Shown: positions 32,006 to 41,893, counted from the stretch's first letter. The stretch: 60,841 nt of DNA from Desulfobacca_B sp046538075 (GCA_046538075.1 JBKHJN010000014.1:1-60841), one strand, 5' to 3'. Numbers and translations are program-made. The notes: generated from the sequence alone by a model not told the origin.

Positions 32006-33265
32006 ATGGAACAGGCTTTGACTAGAGACCCGGCCCTCCGCCGCAAGTTGCTAGTGGTGGCGGTGCTCTATTTTGCCGAGGGAGTGCCTTATGGGTTTAT
32101 CAATATCACTCTTTCGGTCTATTTCCGCACCCAGGGGATGCCCCTGGAGCATATCGGCTTTCTGAGTATTCTGGGATTGGCGTGGAGCCTAAAAGTATTG
32201 TGGTCGCCCCTGGTGGATCGCTTCGGTTCCCGGGCGGTATGGATAGTCCCGGCCCAAGTGGTTATCAGTCTATGTATGGTCGCCATTACCGGCTTTGAGG
32301 TATCACCCCCTCCCTGGAGTTTTTGGGCTCTGGTCGCCCTGTTGTGCACGGCCTCGGCCACCCAGGACATGGCCATAGATGCCTATACTATTGATCTGCT
32401 GGAAACCCGGGAATTGGGGGTAGCCAATGGGGTTCGGATTAGCGCCTACCGGGTGGCCCTGATTGCTTCGGGCGGCGGTTTGGTCATGCTGAGCGACCTC
32501 TTGGGCTGGCCGGCCACCTTTATCGGGGTAGCAGCGATGATGGCCGCGCTGGCCCTGACGGTAGTTATTTTTCGCCCCTTTCACCAACCCCGTCCGGTTA
32601 ACCTCAAGGCCAATCCTGGGGCTATCCAAGGGCAACTGTGGGCCGCCATTCAGGGGATCTGGCGGATGCCCCAGATCTGGGCGATCATCTTGTTTACCTT
32701 GCTTTTTAAGGTCGGAGATGCCATGATGGGATCAATGATCAGTCCCTTTTGGGTGGATCAAGGATTCAGCCGCACCGAAATCGGCTTGGTATCGGGGACC
32801 TTTGGGGCCGGGGCCACTATCGTCGGATCCATGATCGGGGGCCTGTTGACCAGCCGCTGGGGTATTGCCCGCGGCTTGTGGGTGCTGGGCGCCTTCCAGG
32901 CGCTGTCCAATCTGGGCTACTGGGCCGCGGCCCTGCCAGGGATGTGGCGTTATACCACTTACCTAGCCTCGATCGGCGAAAGCTTTAGCGGCGGCATGGG
33001 TTCGGCCGCGTTCATGGCCTTCCTGATGAGTCTCTGCGACAAGCGCTTCAGTGCCACCCATTACGCCTTTTTCAGCTTCCTCTTCGGCTTTAGCCGCTCT
33101 ATTGCTGGATTTTTGGGAGGACTGGGGGCCGCCCATTTCGGGTATGCTCATTTCTTCTTTTATACCTTTTTGGCCGCCCTGCCCGCCTTTGCCCTGCTGC
33201 CTTGGGTGTTGCCCGTGGTCCGGGGACTGGAGGCAGGGCCAGGGGCGGAGGCAAAGGAGAGCTGA
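32006..33265 (+). CDS. AmpG-like MFS transporter
   Basis: 419 residues with about 12 membrane helices. The N-terminus (VVAVLYFAEGVPYGFINITLS; YFRTQGMPLEHIGFLSILGL) is diagnostic of the AmpG/acetyl-CoA-transporter branch of MFS. AmpG imports anhydro-muropeptides for cell-wall recycling; the substrate here is inferred. AAGGAA precedes the ATG. The 3' end is 1 base before the next small gene, so it may lead an operon. Confidence 0.88.
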   Translation: MEQALTRDPALRRKLLVVAVLYFAEGVPYGFINITLSVYFRTQGMPLEHIGFLSILGLAWSLKVLWSPLVDRFGSRAVWIVPAQVVISLCMVAITGFEVSPPPWSFWALVALLCTASATQDMAIDAYTIDLLETRELGVANGVRISAYRVALIASGGGLVMLSDLLGWPATFIGVAAMMAALALTVVIFRPFHQPRPVNLKANPGAIQGQLWAAIQGIWRMPQIWAIILFTLLFKVGDAMMGSMISPFWVDQGFSRTEIGLVSGTFGAGATIVGSMIGGLLTSRWGIARGLWVLGAFQALSNLGYWAAALPGMWRYTTYLASIGESFSGGMGSAAFMAFLMSLCDKRFSATHYAFFSFLFGFSRSIAGFLGGLGAAHFGYAHFFFYTFLAALPAFALLPWVLPVVRGLEAGPGAEAKES

Positions 33266-33266
33266 G

Positions 33267-33563
33267 ATGGACAAAAGCACTTATGATGACAAACTGCAGG
33301 CCTTAACCGAGATTTTCCAGGGCGACGGGGCATATGCCAAAAAGGTCCTGGATCAATGGCTGCAAAGCAAAAAGGCCGAATTCGAAGCCGAAATTATTGC
33401 CGAAGTCAACCGCCGCCTGGCAGGCCTGAGCTCGATCGTGCCGGTGACCATGCGGGTGGTTATCGATGCCGGCGGCATCCACCTGCCCCAGAGCAAGACC
33501 AAGCCTGCTCCCCGGCAAGCCAAACCCGCCAAACTGGAGGTTGCCGAGGCCGGCAAAAAATAA
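33267..33563 (+). CDS. small hypothetical, member 1 of a tandem pair
   Basis: 98 residues from the ATG at 33267 with AAGGAGAG upstream. It has a helical N-terminus (KSTYDDKLQALTEIFQGDGAYAKK, shown here only in part) and a segment NRRLAGLSSIVPVTMRVV then DAGGIHL that is mirrored in the next gene. Its C-terminal tail is lysine/proline/alanine-rich (KTKPAPRQAKPAK). No known family. It begins 1 base after the transporter stop. Confidence 0.65.
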   Translation: MDKSTYDDKLQALTEIFQGDGAYAKKVLDQWLQSKKAEFEAEIIAEVNRRLAGLSSIVPVTMRVVIDAGGIHLPQSKTKPAPRQAKPAKLEVAEAGKK

Positions 33564-33584
33564 GCATTATTCGAGAATAAGGGT

Positions 33585-33833
33585 TTGGAACGTCAAGAAT
33601 ATGAAAAACGTCTGGCTACTGCCGTCCGCCTGTTAGGAGAAGAAGCCGGCCACCGTTACATGCAGCAACGGCTGGTGGAACTGCGTGGCAAAATCGCCAG
33701 CCAGGTGCGGCAGGCAGTGCAGGACCGCCTCCAGGGGCTGCATAGCTTATTCCCGGTGGAGTTGTCAGTGGAAATCGGCCCGGAGGGGGTCCAGGTCCAG
33801 CGCCCCCGCCAGACTCGGGATCGGTTTTCCTAA
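33585..33833 (+). CDS. small hypothetical, member 2 of a tandem pair
   Basis: 82 residues with a TTG start (AATAAGGG before it). QDRLQGLHSLFPVELSVEIG then PEGVQVQRP lines up with RLAGLSSIVPVTMRVVIDAGGIHLP of the previous gene, so the pair arose by duplication. It ends 1 base before the NTPase gene. Function unknown. Confidence 0.6.
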   Translation: MERQEYEKRLATAVRLLGEEAGHRYMQQRLVELRGKIASQVRQAVQDRLQGLHSLFPVELSVEIGPEGVQVQRPRQTRDRFS

Positions 33834-33834
33834 A

Positions 33835-34380
33835 ATGAACCAGACTGGCAATATCGTCCGGGTACTGTTGACCGGGCTGCCGCGCAGCGGCAAAACCACC
33901 GCGGTGCAGCGGGTGGCGGCTGGCTGGGGGGGGCGGGCGGCCGGGTTCTATACCCGTGAGATGCGCCACCCGGGGAGCCGGGTCGGGTTTGAGATCGTCA
34001 CCCTGGCAGGCCAAACCGCCGTCCTCAGCCATGTTGATTTTCCCGGGCCCTGGCGGGTCGGCAAATACGGCGTCAATCTGGAGCATCTGCATCAGGTTGC
34101 TCTGCCCGCCCTAGTCCCCGCTCCCGGCGTGGACCTGATCGTGGTCGATGAAATCGGCAAGATGGAATGTCTGTCAACCCAGTTTATCGCGGCCCTGGAA
34201 AACCTGTGGCGCTCCCCGGTGCACCTGTTGGCCACCGTCGCCGCCAAAGGCGGTGGTTATATCCAGGCAGTAAAGCAGAAACCGGAAATTATCCTTTTAA
34301 CCATTAAACCCCAGAATCGGGAGCAAATTCCGGCCAAAATCCTGAACCTGTTGAAGTCAAGCCAGTCCAGAGCGGGATAG
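33835..34380 (+). CDS. nucleoside-triphosphatase (THEP1-like)
   Basis: 181 residues. P-loop GLPRSGKTT at about 14-22, GFYTREMRHPGSRVGFEIVT typical of THEP1/DUF265, and DLIVVDEIGKMECLS as the Walker B and neighbouring residues. It hydrolyses NTPs; physiological role not known in most bacteria. The ATG is 1 base after the preceding stop; its own stop is the base before the peptidase ATG. The whole stretch 32006-35262 looks like one operon. Confidence 0.88.
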   Translation: MNQTGNIVRVLLTGLPRSGKTTAVQRVAAGWGGRAAGFYTREMRHPGSRVGFEIVTLAGQTAVLSHVDFPGPWRVGKYGVNLEHLHQVALPALVPAPGVDLIVVDEIGKMECLSTQFIAALENLWRSPVHLLATVAAKGGGYIQAVKQKPEIILLTIKPQNREQIPAKILNLLKSSQSRAG

Positions 34381-35262
34381 ATGGACCACCAAGCCGAAAT
34401 CAGCCGCCGCCTGCAGGAGCACGTCAGTTACTTGAGCCAGACCATCGGGGACCGTAGCATCTATCGCCCTCCGGCCCTGAAGGCTGCCGAAGATTATGTC
34501 CGGCAAACTTTTGAGTCCCAAGGCTACCAGCCGGAACGGCAGCCGTTTATTTACTTACGGCAAGAGGTGGCCAACGTGATTGCCGGCCAGCGTCCGGCCC
34601 CGGGATATTATCTGTTGGGGGCCCACTTTGATACGGTTTCCGGGACGCCGGGGGCCGATGATAACGCCAGCGGCATTGCCGTCCTCCTGGAAGTGGCCCG
34701 GCTGGCGCGAGCTCTGCCCCACCCGCGGCCCTGGGCCTTTGTCGGCTTCACCACCGAGGAACCCCCGGCCTTTTTTACCCCCTATATGGGCAGCCGGTTC
34801 TATGCTAAACAGGCCCGGAAAAATAAAGAAAAAATTAAGGGCATGCTCTGCCTGGAGATGGTGGGCTATTACCGCCACGAACCCCACAGCCAGGATTTTC
34901 CTTTGCCGCTGCGGTTCATGGGTTATCCCACCACCGGCAACTTTATCGGCCTGATCAGCAACCGCCGCTCTAAGCACCTGTTGCATCGACTGGAGCAGGC
35001 TATTCGCAGCGGCTGCCAACTGCCGGTGGAAACCCTAGCCGTCCCCTTTGGCGGCTATCTGTTGCCGGAGACCCGCCTGAGCGACCATGCCTCTTTCTGG
35101 GATCAGGGCTATCCGGCCATCATGCTCACTGATACCGCCTTCCTGCGCAATCCGCACTACCATGGCCCGGGCGATGTCCTGGAAAACCTGGATTTCGCCG
35201 CCATGGCCGAACTGACCCTGGGTCTGGTGAATTTTGTCCGGCTGACCAGCCAGTCCCTTTAA
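34381..35262 (+). CDS. M28-family zinc aminopeptidase
   Basis: 293 residues. Metal-site pattern GAHFDTV (His and Asp), then GADDNASG (bridging Asp), FTTEEPP (catalytic Glu and ligand) and a C-terminal HYHGPGD with the last His. No signal peptide is seen, so it would act in the cytoplasm. Directly abuts the NTPase gene. Confidence 0.88.
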   Translation: MDHQAEISRRLQEHVSYLSQTIGDRSIYRPPALKAAEDYVRQTFESQGYQPERQPFIYLRQEVANVIAGQRPAPGYYLLGAHFDTVSGTPGADDNASGIAVLLEVARLARALPHPRPWAFVGFTTEEPPAFFTPYMGSRFYAKQARKNKEKIKGMLCLEMVGYYRHEPHSQDFPLPLRFMGYPTTGNFIGLISNRRSKHLLHRLEQAIRSGCQLPVETLAVPFGGYLLPETRLSDHASFWDQGYPAIMLTDTAFLRNPHYHGPGDVLENLDFAAMAELTLGLVNFVRLTSQSL

Positions 35263-35318
35263 CTTGGCAACTTAAAGTTTAGATAGTAATTGATTGCTGG
35301 AATCAGCGACGGCAACAT

Positions 35319-35357
35319 CCCCCTCACCCTGACCTTCTCCCCGAAGGGGAGAGGGAA
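35319..35357. repeat. C/G-rich palindromic repeat copy
   Basis: CCCCCTCACCCTGACCTTCTCC followed by CCGAAGGGGAGAGGG (given here in parts): arms CTTCTCCCC (35334-35342) and GGGGAGAGG. Lies between the convergent M28 and trmJ genes. Relates to the copy at 45065. Confidence 0.7.
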
Positions 35358-35417
35358 AAATTAGGGAATTTGATTGGGAGATGGATAGCGCAAACTTCGG
35401 TAATCTAATACTAGTCC

Positions 35418-36194
35418 TTAATCTTGCTTTTTCAATCTATCTTCCAGCCGCCGCCGCCCGTACCAATCGATCTGGCGGCAGATGCCCTTGATTACCTGCA
35501 CCTCCCATTCCCGGAGGCCGTGGCGGGAGAAAAATCGCCGGATATTCCGCATCCAGTGGGCCGGGTTCTGACGGCCGATATAGTTAATTCTGACCAGGGT
35601 CTCCTGCAACAGGGCGTACATGCTCTCCAGTTCCCAGGAGTTGGCCAGCCGGGGGATTGAGGCCGCGGGTCGATCGCCACAAGCCAGATAGATTTCATAG
35701 GCCAGGATCAATACGGCCTGGGCCAGATTGAGCGAACGGAAGGGGGCGGTGGGGATGCTTACCAGGGTATGGCAATAAGTCAATTCCTGGTTGGTCAGGC
35801 CCCAATTCTCGGGGCCAAAAACCAGGGCAATATGGTTGCGCTGCGAGGAGTCGATCAGTTTGGCCGCCAGTTCCCGGGGACTGATGACGCCCTGGCGAAC
35901 CCCTCCTAAACGGGCGGTGGTGCCGACGATATACTGGAACGGACCCAGGGCCGTCCCCAGATCCTCGTAGATCGTCAGATTGTCGATCAGATCAGCGGCG
36001 CCGATGGTGGCCATCTTGAGCATGCGCTCCCAGTCGAGGACCTCGGGCCGGACCAGAATCAGGCGGTGCAGCCCCATGTTTTTGGCGGCCCGGGCCGCGG
36101 CCCCAATGTTTTCCGGGGAGCGCGGTTTATGAAGCACAATGGCCAGATGCTCCAGTCTGACCCGGACCGGGGAAGCGGTCGAGGCATTCTGCAT
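35418..36194 (-). CDS. trmJ: tRNA (cytidine/uridine-2'-O)-methyltransferase TrmJ-like
   Basis: 258 residues. SPOUT motifs: RSPENIGAAARAAKNMG (motif 1, about 26-42), ALVFGPENWGLTNQEL (motif 2, about 122-137) and SIPTAPFRSLNLAQAV (motif 3, about 146-161). TrmJ methylates position 32 of tRNAs. A C-terminal helical extension (EWEVQVIKGICRQIDW) is present as in TrmJ. Monocistronic, minus strand. Confidence 0.92.
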   Translation of the reverse strand: MQNASTASPVRVRLEHLAIVLHKPRSPENIGAAARAAKNMGLHRLILVRPEVLDWERMLKMATIGAADLIDNLTIYEDLGTALGPFQYIVGTTARLGGVRQGVISPRELAAKLIDSSQRNHIALVFGPENWGLTNQELTYCHTLVSIPTAPFRSLNLAQAVLILAYEIYLACGDRPAASIPRLANSWELESMYALLQETLVRINYIGRQNPAHWMRNIRRFFSRHGLREWEVQVIKGICRQIDWYGRRRLEDRLKKQD

Positions 36195-36304
36195 AGTTAA
36201 TCAACCCTGAAAGTTAACTTATTAGTCCGAGCATTTAAAAGGTTAATTTGCGGTGAGGGCCGGGGGACCGAGAGGCCCCCGCCCTCCCCATAAGCTCCCC
36301 TGCC

Positions 36305-36379
36305 AACCCCCCCTTAAGGGGTTGGGGGAGTGGGTTTGGGAGAGGGGGCAGGGGTTGCAGACCCCTGGCCCCCTCTCCC
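36305..36379. repeat. large G/C-rich palindrome (repeat family member)
   Basis: CCAACCCCCCCTTAAGGGGTTGG near 36303-36325 (parts), then GGGAGAGGGGGCAGGGG (36338-36354) pairing with CCCCTGGCCCCCTCTCCC (36362-36379) with one bulge. Followed by AGAGCTGTTT at 36381-36390, as in the copy upstream of csp. It separates trmJ from the glycan cluster. Confidence 0.75.
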
Positions 36380-36446
36380 AAGAGCTGTTTTCCCTAACCC
36401 CAATTCATTTATTCTATGACCTGAGTAATAAGAGGGGCAGCAAAGG

Positions 36447-37361
36447 ATGAGCAATAATAACCCCCGGGTCAGCATTGGCTTGCCGGTTTATAACGGCGCG
36501 AGATGGCTAAAAGAGGCTTTAGATTCGTTCCTCGCTCAGACCTTCGAGGATTTTGAGTTGATCATCTCCGATAATGCCTCAACTGATAAAACTCCGGAGA
36601 TTTGCCGCGCCTACGCCGCCCGGGACGCGCGCATCCGTTATTATCGCAATGAAAAAAATCTGGGAGCTGCCGAGAATTATAACCGGGTTTTTCACTTATC
36701 AACTGGTGAATATTTTAAATGGGCTGCAGATGACGACTGGTGTGCCCCGAACTGCCTAGAGCAGTGTGTCGAGGTATTGGACAGTAAACCTGAGGTGGTC
36801 CTCTGTTATACAAAAACCACAGTAATAGATGAAAATGGTGCGACCATCCCGATGGCTGAAGATAATCTCAATCTATACTCCCCAAATGTGCCGGAGAGAT
36901 TCTTGCAAACACTGACCAAAATTAAGTTTTGTCATAATATTATTTTTGGGCTAATGCGCCGGAATACATTGGCTAAAACGCCATTACAGGGCAAATACCT
37001 GGCAGCTGACCGCTGTCTGGTGGCAGAGTTGGCTCTCCATGGTCCCTTCTGGGAAATCCCCGAACGACTTTTTTTCCGCAGAAAGCATAGCGGCAATATC
37101 GGGACCTCCTTAAAGGACATGTCCTTCTATGATCCCAGTCTGAAAGTCCTCTTTGTTCTACCCGAGTGGAAAGTGCTGTTAGAGCATTGGAAATCGATTA
37201 GGCGTTCGCCTCATAATTTGGTAATGAAAATGCGTCTGCTAGTTGCGGTGCTGGCCAGCGCCTACACTAAGCGAATGATTCTCCTGAAGCAGTTGGCATA
37301 CGCCGGTAAACAGATAATATACGGTTCCTTCCTGTTCCGACCAGATCCGGGAATTCGGTAA
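36447..37361 (+). CDS. glycosyltransferase family 2
   Basis: 304 residues. GT-A nucleotide-sugar domain: VSIGLPVYNGARWLKEAL at the start, LIISDNASTDKT around 35-46 and the DDD metal site in WAADDDW around 93-99. It transfers a sugar to a growing glycan. First gene of the glycan cluster, plus strand; short of membrane helices, so cytosolic. Sugar unknown. Confidence 0.9.
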   Translation: MSNNNPRVSIGLPVYNGARWLKEALDSFLAQTFEDFELIISDNASTDKTPEICRAYAARDARIRYYRNEKNLGAAENYNRVFHLSTGEYFKWAADDDWCAPNCLEQCVEVLDSKPEVVLCYTKTTVIDENGATIPMAEDNLNLYSPNVPERFLQTLTKIKFCHNIIFGLMRRNTLAKTPLQGKYLAADRCLVAELALHGPFWEIPERLFFRRKHSGNIGTSLKDMSFYDPSLKVLFVLPEWKVLLEHWKSIRRSPHNLVMKMRLLVAVLASAYTKRMILLKQLAYAGKQIIYGSFLFRPDPGIR

Positions 37362-37670
37362 ATTACGAATTATAACTAAATCTTACCAGAATGCCAATTA
37401 CTAAGCAATAATCCGTCAGATGACTCCATTATCAAAGTGGTGCCAGCCTTTATAACTCATTATCGGACCCAGTTGTCCATTCCAGCCAACCAGCGTCACC
37501 CAGATTTTAGCGAAAATATAACTGTTGCTAATCCGGTCAGCGAACTTGATTTTAACGGGTGGGGCCAGCCTTGCGGCCTATGTGTAATGGTTATTTTGAC
37601 GCCCCGCTGAGCGTCTTGTTCTAAGAACTAAATCAATTCTGGTATTTGCCATATATAAGTCAAAGGGTTT
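37362..37670. other. intergenic region before the flippase gene
   Basis: 309 bp with no gene. A short inverted repeat GACGC-CCCGCTGA-GCGTC near 37600 lies before the next gene. Base composition falls to AT-rich at the flippase. Confidence 0.45.
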
Positions 37671-39182
37671 ATGAAAAACCGGATTAAGCAACTAGGTAAA
37701 CATTCTGTTATTTTCGGCTTTGGAGAATCTTTAAAACGTTTTGTCGGCTTTCTATTAATTCCTATTTATACAAGATACTTGACCCCGGTTGACTATGGCC
37801 AATTAGAATTATTAGTTCTTACTTCAGCAATATTATATATCATTGTATCACAGGGTATTGGCACAGCTTTTTTCAGATCCTATGTATTTGTCGAGAAGGA
37901 GCTGAAAAGTTCGGTTAATAATTTAATAAGTACTGCTTACTACTATATATTTTGTTCCGCTCTGGTCGTCAGTCTACTGTTATTTGTCTTTTCCAAACAA
38001 TATAATATCTTCTTATTCGGGGACAATAAAGCAACCGAATTATATATTAAAATTATTGCCATTACCTTATTATTAAGCGTTATCCAATTGATTCCCTTTC
38101 AGGTACTCAGGGCAAGAAAAGAACCAATTAAATTCATCACCGTTTCTTTAATAGGCTTTTTGGTTCAAGTCAGCCTAAATATCTTGTTCGTTACAGTATT
38201 TCGTTTAGGAATTAAAGGTATATTAATAGCTAACGCTATTGCTGGTTGTTTTACCGCAGTTATTACATTCTTAATTGTCAAAAAATATTTAACTTTTAAA
38301 TTATCCACAATCATATTAAAGGATTTAATCTGGTTTGGCCTGCCATTAATCTTAAGTTCACTGTCTTTTCATATTATGCAAATGTCTGATCGATTCTTAC
38401 TGCAAAAACTGAGTTCCACCCATGAGGTGGGGTTATATTCGATCGGACTGCGTTTCGCGAATATTTTGAATATCATGTTAATCTCTCCTTTCCGGATAGC
38501 CTGGGGTCCTTTTTCCTTCGAAACTGCGGCAAAAACTGAAGCCAAAGCAACCTTCCGGAAAATTACAAATTATTTTTTCTTAATCTTGTGTTTTTTTGGA
38601 ATGATGGTAATAGTTTGGTCCCCTTCAGTAATTAAAATTGTTACCGGGGCCCAATTTTGGGATGCAGATCAAGTCATACTACCTTTAGTGTATGCCAATA
38701 TTTGTAATGGCATGCTGCTCATATTTGTTTTTGGTTTGTATCTAGTTAAGAAGACCAAAATTATCGCACTTATCGTAACTATCGGCGCTGTAGTAAATAT
38801 CGGTTTGAATATACTGGTGATTCCCAAATACGGAATGCTGGGAGCAGCCTTTGTCTCTCTCTTTTCTTTTGTAGTCATTAATTTATTATTCTATATTTTT
38901 AGCCAAAAGTATTATTTTATTCCTTTTGATAAAGCTCGGCTCCTCACGATATTATTTATTTCTATAGTTACTAGTTGCCTATCATTATATCAAGCGCCTA
39001 ACTATTTAATGGATAATCTTTTCAGATTGTCTTTAATGGTCCTATTTGGAATTAGCTTATATGTGTTTAAAGTTTTCGAAGCCAGTGAGATCAGCTATGT
39101 AAAAAGGAGCTTTGCTGAGTTACGGAAAAATAAAGGCATCATTAATAAAGTTAGATATGCTTATAATAATTTCAAAAATTAG
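37671..39182 (+). CDS. wzx: Wzx-type polysaccharide flippase
   Basis: 503 residues with about 14 membrane helices (ETSLKRFVGFLLIPIYTRYL near the N-terminus, typical of the MATE/MVF oligosaccharide flippases). It moves lipid-linked repeat units to the periplasm. Very AT-rich coding sequence with Ile/Leu/Phe-rich codons (TTA, ATT, ATA), unlike the housekeeping genes earlier in the window, which suggests transfer. Confidence 0.9.
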   Translation: MKNRIKQLGKHSVIFGFGESLKRFVGFLLIPIYTRYLTPVDYGQLELLVLTSAILYIIVSQGIGTAFFRSYVFVEKELKSSVNNLISTAYYYIFCSALVVSLLLFVFSKQYNIFLFGDNKATELYIKIIAITLLLSVIQLIPFQVLRARKEPIKFITVSLIGFLVQVSLNILFVTVFRLGIKGILIANAIAGCFTAVITFLIVKKYLTFKLSTIILKDLIWFGLPLILSSLSFHIMQMSDRFLLQKLSSTHEVGLYSIGLRFANILNIMLISPFRIAWGPFSFETAAKTEAKATFRKITNYFFLILCFFGMMVIVWSPSVIKIVTGAQFWDADQVILPLVYANICNGMLLIFVFGLYLVKKTKIIALIVTIGAVVNIGLNILVIPKYGMLGAAFVSLFSFVVINLLFYIFSQKYYFIPFDKARLLTILFISIVTSCLSLYQAPNYLMDNLFRLSLMVLFGISLYVFKVFEASEISYVKRSFAELRKNKGIINKVRYAYNNFKN

Positions 39183-39223
39183 ACAAAAACTTTTAAGATA
39201 ATTTCTACGGGAAGAGTAAAAAA

Positions 39224-40408
39224 ATGGCTAAAAAACTAAAATGGCTAATAGTTGCCGGAGCCAGACCAAATTTTGTCAAGATCGCGCCCTTGATAAGAGC
39301 CATTGAAAATTATAATGCTAACCACGCCCTCTCTAAGGCAGAGGTAATTCCGGTAATCGTCCATACCGGCCAGCATTATGATCAGGCCATGTCCAAAGTA
39401 TTTTTTGACCAGCTTAACATCCCTCAGCCGGATATTAACTTAGGCATTGGTTCGGGAAGCCATGGGGAGCAGACCGGCAGGATCATGATTGCCTTTGAAA
39501 ATGTAATTATCGAGCAAAAACCTGACTTGGTAATTGTGGTCGGGGACGTTAATTCTACCATTGCCTGTGCCCTGGTGGCGGCCAAGTTAAATATTCCTGT
39601 CGCGCATGTGGAAGCCGGCTTACGCTCTTTCGACCGGTCAATGCCCGAAGAAATTAATCGAATCTTGACCGATCAGATAAGCGATTTTTTATTCACCCAT
39701 TCACGTAATGCCGATGAAAATCTGTTAACAGAGGGCGTCTCGAAAGAAAAGATTTTCTTCGTCGGCAATATCATGATCGATAGCTTAAGACTAATATTAC
39801 CATATACCTCTAGCGCAATTACCACCACAAAGCTTAATGCATTGTTATCCCAAAACGGCGCTCCAAGTGCCTATGGTCTGCTGACTTTACATCGGCCTGC
39901 GACTGTGGATAGTAAAGCTCAGCTCGAAACAGTGTTAAATACTATAAGCGAAATCTCAAGAAACCTCCCTATAATCTTTCCCATCCATCCCAGGACTAGA
40001 AAACAAGTGATAAGCTATGGCTTAGCTGACAAACTTAACTGGTTAACTGAAGATCTGCAATTAACCAACGGTAAAGGGAAAAATTTTATTTATGCCCCGC
40101 CACCGCTCGGATACCTAGATTTCATTGCCCTGATGGAAAAAGCCAGAGTTGTTTTTACTGACTCCGGCGGCGCCCAGGAGGAAACCACAATAATGGGTGT
40201 TCCTTGCATAACCCTCAGAGAAAATACCGAACGGCCTATAACGATCACCGAAGGCACCAATACCCTGGCGGGTACCGATCCAATAAAAATCACCAAGGCC
40301 TTTGCAAAAGCTGTCGCATCGGAGCAAGTTGAAAGAAGAATACCAGAACTATGGGACGGTAAAACCGCAGAAAGAATTATTTCTATATTGGCTTCCAAAT
40401 TTCTTTAA
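39224..40408 (+). CDS. wecB: UDP-N-acetylglucosamine 2-epimerase
   Basis: 394 residues, full length. Motifs GARPNFVKIAPLIRA, THTGQHYD-type (VIVHTGQHYDQAMS), HVEAGLRSFDRSMPEEINR and FTDSGGAQEE near 313-322. It makes UDP-ManNAc for surface glycans. AAGAGT upstream; 41 bases after the flippase. Confidence 0.94.
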   Translation: MAKKLKWLIVAGARPNFVKIAPLIRAIENYNANHALSKAEVIPVIVHTGQHYDQAMSKVFFDQLNIPQPDINLGIGSGSHGEQTGRIMIAFENVIIEQKPDLVIVVGDVNSTIACALVAAKLNIPVAHVEAGLRSFDRSMPEEINRILTDQISDFLFTHSRNADENLLTEGVSKEKIFFVGNIMIDSLRLILPYTSSAITTTKLNALLSQNGAPSAYGLLTLHRPATVDSKAQLETVLNTISEISRNLPIIFPIHPRTRKQVISYGLADKLNWLTEDLQLTNGKGKNFIYAPPPLGYLDFIALMEKARVVFTDSGGAQEETTIMGVPCITLRENTERPITITEGTNTLAGTDPIKITKAFAKAVASEQVERRIPELWDGKTAERIISILASKFL

Positions 40409-40654
40409 TTTATATTTCTCAAACCAAATAATCCATAAAAGCTTAATTTGCAATTTATAATTACGAAACTTGATTATACTGGGATCGTTATTTTAAGCTA
40501 AATTATTTAACGCTACCAAACAGCTCTTTTTTATTCACGATTATATAGTTATCATTTTTTCCAACTTCACCATAGTATTGATGGAAAGATGCAGTTTTTA
40601 AATTTGTTCACTACCAAAAAGGGCTTGTCTAAGATCAGAACTCCTATCATTCCA

Positions 40655-41893
40655 ATGAAGATTCTTTTCTTAAGTCACTACTTCCCCCCTGAAGTAAACG
40701 CTCCAGCTTCAAGAACTTATGAACACGCCAAATATTGGGTGCAAGAGTGTGGTGTCAGTGTATCAGTAATTACCAACCATCCGAACCATCCCAGGGGGGT
40801 ACTATATCCTGGTTATGAAAACCGCTGGTTTACTAAAGAGGAGATGGATGGCATAGAGATACAGCGGGTTAAGACCTATCTGGCTCCCAATTCTGGATTC
40901 AGACGCCGAATTTTGAATTACCTCTTTTACATGGTTGCGGCGGTGATTGCAGGAATCAGGGGTTCCAAACCAGACGTGTTGGTAGCCACTTCGCCACAAT
41001 TCTTTTGTGCTGTTGCTGGATATCTATTAAGCAAAATAAAAAGATGTCCCTTTGTCTTCGAATTACGTGATCTCTGGCCAGAATCAATTGTTGCTGTCGG
41101 AGCAATGCGCCCCGGTATGGTGCTTCGGATTATAGAGAAGCTAGAGCTCTGCTTATATCGCCACTCAGATTTGATCATCGCCCTGACCGATGCCTTTAAA
41201 AAGAATCTAATAAAGCGGGGTGTTCCGGCTGCTAACATCCGGGTGATCAAAAATGGCGTCGACCTTTCTTTTTTTTCTCCTCGAGGGGCTCCTGAGGCGC
41301 TAAAAGTAGAGATCGGGACACAGGGAAAATTTGTCGTAACCTACATTGGCACGATCGGCATGGCCCATGCTATAGATAAAATAGTTGCTGTAGCCGAGCA
41401 GCTAAAAAATAATAATTCTCTGCTTTTCCTCATTGTGGGCGAAGGGTCTGAAAAAGATGCTATCCAGGAATTGATTCAATATAAAGGAATTCAAAATATT
41501 AAGGTGTTACCCGGGGTATCCAAAGACCAGGTAAGAGACTATTATGCTTTGAGTGACATTAATCTGGTGACTTTGAAGAAAGCAGAACTGTTTGGGACTG
41601 TGATTCCTTCTAAGATTTTTGAAATTATGGCAATGGCTCGGCCAATTCTCAGCACAGTTGATGGCGAATGCCGGCAGATCATCGAAGAGGCTGGGAGTGG
41701 AATCTTTGTAGAGCCGGAAAATGTAAAGCAGATGGCAACAATCCTTCTAAAGCTATCAAAACAGCCGGATATTCTCGAGGCTATGTCTCAAAATGGACGA
41801 CGCTTCGTGGAGAGGTATTTCAGTCGTACTCAATTAGCCCATCATTATCTTGAACTCCTTAAAGATTGCTTCCAATATTCGACTTATTCTTAA
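40655..41893 (+). CDS. glycosyltransferase family 4 (WbuB/WcaI-like)
   Basis: 412 residues from the ATG at 40655 (MKILFLSHYFPPE); an in-frame ATG at 40589 gives extra residues unlike the family and neither has a strong ribosome site. N-terminal VNAPASRTYEHAKYW and ELRDLWPESIVAVGAM, C-terminal KIFEIMAMARPILSTVDGEC, the E-x7-E region of GT4. Acts on nucleotide sugars in the cytosol. Sugar unknown. Confidence 0.88.
   Translation: MKILFLSHYFPPEVNAPASRTYEHAKYWVQECGVSVSVITNHPNHPRGVLYPGYENRWFTKEEMDGIEIQRVKTYLAPNSGFRRRILNYLFYMVAAVIAGIRGSKPDVLVATSPQFFCAVAGYLLSKIKRCPFVFELRDLWPESIVAVGAMRPGMVLRIIEKLELCLYRHSDLIIALTDAFKKNLIKRGVPAANIRVIKNGVDLSFFSPRGAPEALKVEIGTQGKFVVTYIGTIGMAHAIDKIVAVAEQLKNNNSLLFLIVGEGSEKDAIQELIQYKGIQNIKVLPGVSKDQVRDYYALSDINLVTLKKAELFGTVIPSKIFEIMAMARPILSTVDGECRQIIEEAGSGIFVEPENVKQMATILLKLSKQPDILEAMSQNGRRFVERYFSRTQLAHHYLELLKDCFQYSTYS

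Noticed and set aside
36253..36450. Proline/arginine-rich frame before the first glycosyltransferase
   Set aside because: It is the translation of the palindromic repeat, not a gene.
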